Below are positions 57,511-64,000 of a DNA stretch of 64,000 bases, piece after piece. Both the position numbers and the translations under genes were made by a program. The notes under the pieces are model-generated. The model had not been told where the DNA came from, did no database searches, and saw only the letters and a program-made list of their open reading frames with translations. Origin of the DNA: Diphasiastrum complanatum. Its lineage: Eukaryota; Streptophyta; Lycopodiopsida; Lycopodiales; Lycopodiaceae. Position 1 is the first letter of the stretch, and each line of letters opens with the position of its first letter. Location of the stretch: the NCBI GenBank assembly GCA_029204225.1, contig CM055101.1, forward strand, positions 4,839,246 to 4,903,245. Direction: 5' to 3'.

Positions 57511-59330
57511 ATGCATCTGAGATCCGGAAGGAGATTATCCACCCTAGATCTCCCTAAACTCGAAGAGTTTGTCAATGTGCCAATCGAGATATTACCCGAA
57601 CTAGTTGACATAGATCCACCGCTTATGGACAATCCTAGGCCATTTGTACCTCACGTAGTCCAAAATTTTCCCAAGATCGACCTTCCGAGGTTTGATGGCA
57701 AGGGAGATCCACGACGATTTCTAGAAATCTACACCCAAGCGTGTAGAGCCTATGGAGATGACAACCCGCAAGAGCTGTTAAGATATTTCAATCTGTGCTT
57801 AACCGACACTGCTAAAGATTGGTATTTCAATCTTGAGCAAAACGAACATGATGATTGGAATATTTTACAGGCTGAATTTGTCACAAGATTCAAAACCACC
57901 CGCTTCCTTTTCGATCCATTCTTGCAATTAGGCCGAATCTGTATGGATAAGAAGAATGAGTCCCTACGAGATTACATTCAGCGGATCAAAAGACTGCATG
58001 GCGGATGCGACCCTAATAGCATCCCAAACCATAGTGTTCTGACCTGGTTCATGGCAAGATTACCTAAGGGGACCAGACAGCAAATGAAAGGAAGGGACAA
58101 ATACGTGTCTTTTTAAGCAGCCTGCATTGATGCCATCAAGAGAGTTGACAATAGTGAGAGCACTAGTTCGGACTCCGATAACTCCGACCAGGAACGAAAA
58201 CACAGAAGAGAATGAAGAGCCAAACGAAAGGACAAAGTGCATGATGATGCCTCTGCCTCTACTACCAATAGCACCGAAACCATCATATCTGCCATGGAGA
58301 GGCTGCACATGCAAAGCAATGAGCAAATTAAAAAGCTCACGACTGATCTTACTGCGACTGTAGACGAAAGGCATGCAACCAGGCCCTACCCTCGCCTATC
58401 CTAGGAGAGAATCCCGCTGGTGTCCACACTACCAGGGCAAAGGGCAACCATATAGGAAACGAGTGCCCGCAGTTGAGATAGAGATTAGAGTGACCAGTTC
58501 GATATTGCCATATCTGTAATATGAGCAACCATAATACAGCCAAACGTCGCTATAATCTCAGGAACCAAGCAGACTGACCTACACCCAATCCTGCTCCGTT
58601 GGCACAACGCCAAGGTGCTCTATCCCAACCACCGCCTAGACTGGCATTACCTCCCATTCCCCCCAGAACCCAAGGTCTAGTAGTACAAAATCCGCAACCA
58701 GCTGCTCAGCAGTTGAACGTGGTGAAGGTGACTGAAATACCGTACTACCCTGGAGAGGAAGCGCAGGAATCCATTCCAGTGCATTTCATAGATGGAGAGA
58801 ACGGAGACTTAGTGCCTATCTATGCCAATCAACTTAGAGGTACTAGATTTAGAGCTCCCATGAAATGTTACAGATGTGGAGAGAACCATAGAATTGCCGA
58901 GTGCCCTAACAAGCCACACGGTAACTTTGTGCCTCTATGCCGAGATTGTGAGTACGAACACCCATATCTCACATGCCCTAATAGACAGGAGAAGAAAGGA
59001 GAAGCCTCAGCCCCTCTACATTTGATGAGAGTGGTAGGAGAGCCCAAGGCATCTACGATGCCAATATTCATCCAGACGAGAGCCCAAAAGAGAAAAGAAA
59101 AATAGCTATCCAAGTCCGCTACTACTGGTCCAGCTAGTGGATCTTCAGGTTCTTTATACGTAGGTGAGTACCCCAACCGCACAGTCGAGCAAGGTAACTT
59201 TAGGAGAATGAAGGAGTGGGTGAAAGAAGCCCAAGCCCAAGATCAGGCTAGAGAAGAAGCCTGAGAGCATGACCAACATCAACCTGACGGTGCTAATGAT
59301 CAACGGCCCACCGCTTTTTCTCGCTCCCTA
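57511..59330 (+). pseudogene. Ty3-gypsy Gag with two zinc knuckles, broken
   Basis: ATG at 57511 (MHLRSGRR). The retrotransposon gag core reads FPKIDLPRFDGKGDPRRFLE, LTDTAKDWYFNL, FVTRFKTTRF and SLRDYIQRIKRLHGGC. The frame hits TAA at 58114 and continues in the same frame (ACIDAIKRVDN) past a TGA near 58213, with a Ser/Asp-rich linker and a helix (ISAMERLHMQSNEQIKKL). A shifted stretch follows, then MAQRQGALSQPPPRL (58599) leading to CYRCGENHRIAEC and CRDCEYEHPYLTC. Both knuckles have C-x2-C-x3-H-x4-C spacing, one residue shorter than canonical. TAG at 59103 interrupts; the frame continues as a Glu/Ala/Gln-rich linker. Gag packages element RNA into particles. Confidence 0.78.
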
Positions 59331-59392
59331 GTGAATCCTAGGTTGTTGTAAGTCCTTGTGATCCGAATTCCACATAGGACTATCCACCAGAG

Positions 59393-59870
59393 ATGGTCTC
59401 TCCATCTACAGAACAAGCTCAACACAATAGATATTCTCGGATGAAGTCCCAAATCCGTGAGTCCTCAACCAACTCATTTGAAAGATGGGAACCCATGCGA
59501 GCTGAAGTTCCATACAATCGCCCACACTTTCACGCTGCCGAATTATCAGATGCATGAGCTCACCTAAATGGGGCTTTTGCAAATAATGTCCCGCGTCTTG
59601 AAAAACGTACTCCCAAGTTAGATCTACCTAAGTACGACGACAACACTGACCCTCAAAGATTTTTTCAAGTCTTTGAGAATGCATGCAATGTCTATGGCGA
59701 AACATCACCAGAGGCCATGGTCCAGCTCTTCTCATTGACCATGATCGATCGAGCACGAGAATGGTTTTTTAACCTTCACTCTTGAAGGAAGCCTTCATCA
59801 AACGATTCAAGCCGTTTCGTTTGATTGAAAGTCCTTTTGTCAAGTTGAGTATTTAGCTATTCAAAGGATA
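59393..59870 (+). pseudogene. Second gag-like domain
   Basis: From ATG 59393 (MVSPSTEQAQ) the frame reaches TPKLDLPKYDDNTDPQRFF, VFENACNVYGETSPEAMVQL and MIDRAREWFFNLHS. These line up with PKIDLPRFDGKGDPRRFL, ACRAYGDDNPQELL and DTAKDWYFNLEQ of the gag at 57660-57850. A TGA near 59561 and another near 59784 plus a shift (then EAFIKRFKPFRLIESPF) break it. Either a duplicated capsid domain or the start of a second gypsy element. Confidence 0.65.
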
Positions 59871-59899
59871 CACGATGATAAAAATGCTCTCTTTTCACT

Positions 59900-61560
59900 T
59901 GTGAATGAACATGCACTAGCCATCATCAACTTGAGATAGTGAATTTTTGTTCATGGATCTATGAAATTATCTTATGTAATATGCTTTTGCAAAGTTGATA
60001 TTATGTACCATGCAAGTTCTTCTCTACTTTTGACTTATTTATAGAATTTTACTTTCCACCATTTCATTCCAATTTTGTACCAACAAAACTTCAATTTTAC
60101 TTCCAACTATAATTTTTTATTTTCAATATGTTATTTATTTAATCATTATTATTAGCTCCAATTACTTTGAGATAAAGCAATTGTTGGAGATCATTGTACC
60201 TAGAAAATCCGTCACAATAAATTACGTTTCTTATCAACATATGTGCAAATTGTACACATTGATATGTAAAAGAGAAAAACTATATGGATTACCATTGAGT
60301 GTGGGATGTAATTCAATACAATGTGAAGCAATGCAACATATACAATAATCTAGCAAACTTTTATATCCTTCTAAGAACATAGCTCTCAAAGTTACTTTTG
60401 CTTTAGAAGATATCTTGACATAGGTGCATGGAATTTATGTTGGTTACCATAAAATGTACTAAAAAAGCCATGCCAACCCTTTTGCCCAACAACCACATAC
60501 GTGCATATGTATATCACACTTGACAATGATGCAAGGACGCATTATTATGCTGGAGATAGCTAAGGTTGTAGTATGGTTTAAGGTGTTTTAGCCACGTACT
60601 TTTTCCAGGCTAGAAGATACTACTCAATCAAGAATAATTGCACTAATGAAATAGTTTCCAATAAATGTGTTTCTAGTCCTTTTTGTTGTTGTTGCCAGTG
60701 GTGGGCTAAGACATAAGTATGTAGAGATGCACATTGAGTACAAGTTATGTGTAGACCTTAAGAATTGGCTTCAAAGTCAAGGTTGGTGGCTTGAGTTGGG
60801 TGAGAGGCAAATTCATGCGAAGTAGGCTCAAACCGCTTGCTACACTTGTTGACATGTTCTAAGCCTTATGGCCTTATATTAGGTTCGGCCTAACATTGAG
60901 TTTGTTCATAAAGTACGCTTGTACTTTGTGAATGTGCTACGCTCATGTTCAAAAAACCAAAAGAGGCTTGAAAGAGCTCATATAGCTACGCCCTAGCTTT
61001 GAACATCGAGGGAATGTGTTAGGAGAAGTTATGAGCAACTATGGTTGCCATGGCAGTGGTGCTACGATTGGAATTTGCAAATTGGAAAATGTCAAGGATG
61101 TTAAGATGGGTAAGAGAGAACTCTATACGTGTATGCTAGACCTTCCTTGTATGTTGTGTTGGTTGACATGTTCGGAGCCTTGTGCTCCCGTACAGGTTTG
61201 GCCTAACATCATACATTTTTGGGTAAAAAATGCTAGTACATTGCGAGTTGCTTGACTTTAGAAAGCAAGGTGATCTTCGAGATCTCGACAAGGTTTGCCT
61301 CAAAGGGAAAGAATAATTCAAATATTGAAAATGCTGAAAAAAAATATTTCCATTCAAAATGGTTAGAATATAGATTTTTTTTTGATCGAAACTCGCCATG
61401 CACAAGGACTCCATCACCTTTGAGCATACAATAACGAAAGCCTAGCCTACCACTTTGCGGCAAAGCTTAAGGAAATCTAAAATCTCTCAAAAGTATGGGA
61501 TAATGTAACCTTTAACACTTTTGTAGTTTTTTCATTTGGTAGGTACGAGAAGGAAAGTGG
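59900..61560. other. Unassigned
   Basis: AT-rich. Two imperfect copies of a GTTGACATGTTC...GGCCTAACAT segment (about 60843-60935 and 61155-61245) are the only structure seen. Confidence 0.4.
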
Positions 61561-62288
61561 GATGGGTCCATGTGCAGTAAGGGGGGTAGGTACCTGAAGG
61601 CACCTGCCACCCACCTAAGGGCCAGGCCCATAGCTGGGGCCACCACGCATCCGTGGAGGATGCGTACCGCCACTGGGCCACATGACGGATGGGTCGCAGA
61701 TTCCTGCTACGTGAATTTGCAGCAACGCAAGGACCCGCCGCCGACGGAGGGACGTCTGCATCCCATCGACATCGGAAAGCGATGCCCGAAGATCAGTCGC
61801 CACGTGTCTCAATTCGAGTGGACTCCGCGCTGCTCCCCACGCCACGTTAACCGCGGTCAAGCGTAGTTACCGTGGCCTTTTTACCTCTCTGCCATCGCGT
61901 TCGAATGAACGAGCCTTTTGCGTTTAGCGCCCTGTTTTTACCGTGGTGAACACGCAGTTACCTCGGAGCTTTGCCTCTATCTTCCTCGTTTTCGAGCACG
62001 AAGTCGACTTTTGACCTTTTAAAAAACGCAGTTACCGTGTCGTTTTACCTCACTCCCTCTCTTTCGAACTCTGAACGTAGCATATTATATTTATTTTGAT
62101 GGATCGATGTCGTCTGCTCTGCTCTGATGCCGCCATAGCTGCTCTCCGCATTGCTTTTGCTTCTTCTGTGAGATGAGTATTTTTCTGCGTCATGATGACT
62201 TCGCTACATCGTGCTTGTTTTGCACATTTTTGCTGATTAATGATGTCTGGCATGAACGCTACATCAAACCGGCTTGATTAAGCAATCA
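61560..62288 (+). promoter_or_regulatory. GC-rich promoter/5' UTR-like region
   Basis: GC rises sharply over 61580-61860. A G-box in CCACGTGTC context is at 61799-61807. Three diverged copies of a unit beginning CG[TC]AGTTACC (61862, 61953, 62028) with pyrimidine-rich tails follow. This is the type of sequence expected just upstream of a + strand gene; no clear TATA box. Confidence 0.4.
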
Positions 62289-62368
62289 ATGGAACAGATA
62301 AAAGCACAGAATGCTGGATCCGGCTCGATATTACGTGAGGATGCTGGCTGGAAGTTCAGATCTGACAG
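62289..62368 (+). CDS. Candidate first coding exon, unrecognised gene
   Basis: ATG at 62289 in TCAATGGAAC context opens 26 codons, MEQIKAQNAGSGSIL then REDAGWKFRSD, ending at a good donor CAG/GTATGC (62369) with two bases of the next codon. The other two frames are closed. A compatible 56-bp exon at 63227-63282 (acceptor GCCATCAG, donor GTAGGT) would complete the split Arg codon; the longer open frame at 63227-63423 is in a different phase. Family unknown; the rest of the gene would lie beyond 64000. Confidence 0.4.
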
Positions 62369-62369
62369 G

Positions 62370-62830
62370 TATGCTTTTGCCAGATTTAGCTTTCTTTTCA
62401 AATTTTGATTTCTGGTTTGAAATGGCTCAGCGGTGTGTTTCTATGCATCGGAAGGATGAATGCTTTTGACGTTTTACTTCCCAAATAACTTATATTTTCT
62501 GCTTTCTTCTCGGTTTGAGTATTTGTTGATGCACTTCAAATTTCAGCAGCTGTACATTGATTTTTGTCATTAATCATACGCGTGTTCTGAGAGGTGCGCT
62601 TTTGCCAGATGTTGCAATACATTCAAATTTTAATTTCTGGTTTTGAAATGGCTAAACGGTCCGTTTTCTATGGATCAGACAGGTTGTGTGTTTATCAAAA
62701 CTTTTGAAGTTTTGGTTCACAAAATGATATCCATAACTTTTATGCTATTCTTTCTTCTCGATTCTAATATTTGTGGCACTGCTTCAGTTTTCAGCAGCTG
62801 TACTCTGATTTGTGTCATTTAACGTACGCT
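62370..62830 (+). repeat. Diverged tandem duplication, about 225 bp per copy
   Basis: Copies about 62372-62594 and 62598-62830. Shared landmarks in the same order: CTTTTGCCAGAT, TTCAAATTTT-ATTTCTGG, TGAAATGGCT, TTTCAGCAGCTGTAC and TGTCATT. Confidence 0.75.
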
Positions 62831-62863
62831 GTGTTTCGTCTGCATCTTTATCTCGTGTTACGC

Positions 62864-62913
62864 CCTTACACCGGAAAATAGATTTAGTCCTTACACCGGA
62901 AAATAGATTTAGT
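62864..62913. repeat. Perfect 25-bp tandem repeat, two copies
   Basis: Unit begins CCTTACACCGGAAAATAG; copies 62864-62888 and 62889-62913. Confidence 0.95.
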
Positions 62914-63423
62914 CATTCAAATATTACTATTTTCCCTTGGATGTTCTCATTGGAGTCGCAATGCTGACCTGCGGTAGAGGTAAGGATGCCTTTACGAGCA
63001 TGCCATTTATTGGAGGACAGATATGACTCAAATGCTGAACCTGCTCGGTTGATCTATTTTTCCAATCTGATTATACGCTTCTCTTAAATGACGAAGCTGT
63101 AGCATAAATGAAACTCTTCTTTCCTTAAACATTTACTTCACTCAAAATTTTGCAATATGAGATCTTATACTTTTTGCTTGTTCGACTAGCTATTATATAT
63201 CCGCTCCCACTGTAATTTGCCATCAGATCGATATCACGACACTCTGGTAGGTCAACCTGTACGCAAACACCTTTCTTCAACGGTAGGTTCAGTTTTACGA
63301 TCATCTGAGACATATTTAAATCCTGTCGACGTTATTATCCAGCGAGGAAGGCGTATAGAAAGTATTTCTGAAAGCGAAATCAGAATGAAAGAAGATGTAG
63401 CAAAGTATACGATTCCACGGTGA

Positions 63424-64000
63424 ACTAGGAACAAATTCAAATGGTTTCAACCAAATGCAAATGTGTGCTTGTGTTTCTCAAAGTCTTCCCAAACTTGCCA
63501 CTAAACTACGTCCGTTTGTGTCTCTGCTTAAATGAACCTTTTCTAATCCCAGGCTTTTGGATATATGCTTCCTATTTATTTCTATCGTGCGTCCTCATTT
63601 GTGCAGTCAATCCCTGATCTAGAGGTCCAAGTCTTCACCGACTTGCCACTTATTGGTACAACAATATTTTCCTACTATGACGAAGTCTGGTTCAAACTGC
63701 ATATTTTATCACTGTACACCAGTTTTGTATGGAAAGATTTTCTATCAACCATTCGGTTAATGGTTGTAAACTATTGGCAAGGCTGTTAGGCTGAGCCATG
63801 AATCAACGGCTATTGAGCCTGGCAAAAGCTCAAATTTCCTAACGGCCAGACTTTTTGACTTTAACGAGCCATCGTTTCTTTCCAAAATCTATGTACGGAC
63901 TACAATCTGCTTCTGCAATTTCGTTTTTCTCCCATAATCTGCTTGTAGAATTTCTCTATTGCAGTAATCTGGCTTCTTGTTCTCAACGCCTTCTGCAAAA
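63424..64000. other. Unassigned end of window
   Basis: A 74-codon frame (63565-63789) with hydrophobic sequence has no recognised domain; otherwise nothing supported. Confidence 0.35.

Larger units (their letters stand above)
56282..59900 (+). mobile_element. Ty3-gypsy 5' end: LTR, PBS, leader, two gag regions
   Basis: A TG at 56282 begins a stretch ending near 56829 that I take as the 5' LTR; a 9-bp inverted repeat (56283-56291, 56305-56313) lies at its start. The primer site at 56836, a motif-rich leader, gag, two zinc knuckles and a second gag-like domain follow. Pol and the 3' LTR are absent or beyond recognition after 59900. Confidence 0.7.

Noticed and set aside
63227-63423. Second exon of the candidate gene using the 65-codon frame
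   Set aside because: Phase does not match the donor at 62369; a 56-bp exon in another phase fits better, so neither was called as CDS.

Overview
The window looks like nuclear DNA of a land plant with a large, repeat-rich genome. The evidence is GT-AG introns, one of them about 15 kb, and plant-type Ty1-copia, Ty3-gypsy, hAT and LINE elements. The retrotransposon primer sites match the initiator-Met tRNA (TGGTATCAGAGC) and a probable Asp tRNA, and long GA, CT and AT microsatellites are present. Big TE-filled introns would suit a gymnosperm, fern or lycophyte, but I cannot place the species.

Region 1 (1-26537): the 3' half of one host gene on the + strand, which I read as an Integrator complex subunit 2 (INTS2) homologue. 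Six exons are visible (1231-1360, 1518-1991, 2555-3420, 3530-3698, 18655-18905, 26280-26537). The intron after 3698 is about 15 kb. It holds a decayed full-length LINE, a copia remnant, a truncated hAT on the - strand, a nearly complete but dead hAT with both ends (13060-18228), and a 364-bp GA tract that stops 22 bp before the next acceptor. The last intron (about 7.4 kb) holds a Ty3-gypsy pol remnant and an antisense copy of the same LINE family.

Region 2 (26538-36600): mostly featureless sequence, then a - strand exon-like reading frame (32587 downward). A complete short Ty1-copia derivative (33052-36426, 5-bp target duplication ATGAG) appears to split another exon-like stretch of that - strand locus. 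It lacks gag, protease, reverse transcriptase and RNase H but carries a 321-codon ORF I cannot assign.

Region 3 (36600-51900): nested Ty1-copia elements. The centrepiece is an intact young element (38167-44027) with 653-bp LTRs that read identical, target duplication GATTT and a single 1316-codon Gag-Pol. It sits in the RNase H/LTR end of an older - strand copia (A). A is followed by a + strand copia fragment (B), a - strand copia (C, with its 5' LTR at 50598-51297) and a gag fragment of another - strand copia (D).

Region 4 (51900-59900): fragments of gag, copia RT, LINE endonuclease and gypsy protease/RT, then a + strand Ty3-gypsy 5' end (LTR, PBS, leader full of ACTCGCC motifs, gag, two zinc knuckles, second gag-like domain).

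Region 5 (59900-64000): little until a GC-richer promoter-like stretch (61560-62288) and a candidate first coding exon (62289-62368) of an unrecognised + strand gene.

The most novel-looking items are the extra ORF in the short copia element, which may share a signature with the tail of the element C ORF; the gypsy leader motif array with a duplicated gag domain; and the excess of C-to-T-compatible stop codons in the dead elements.
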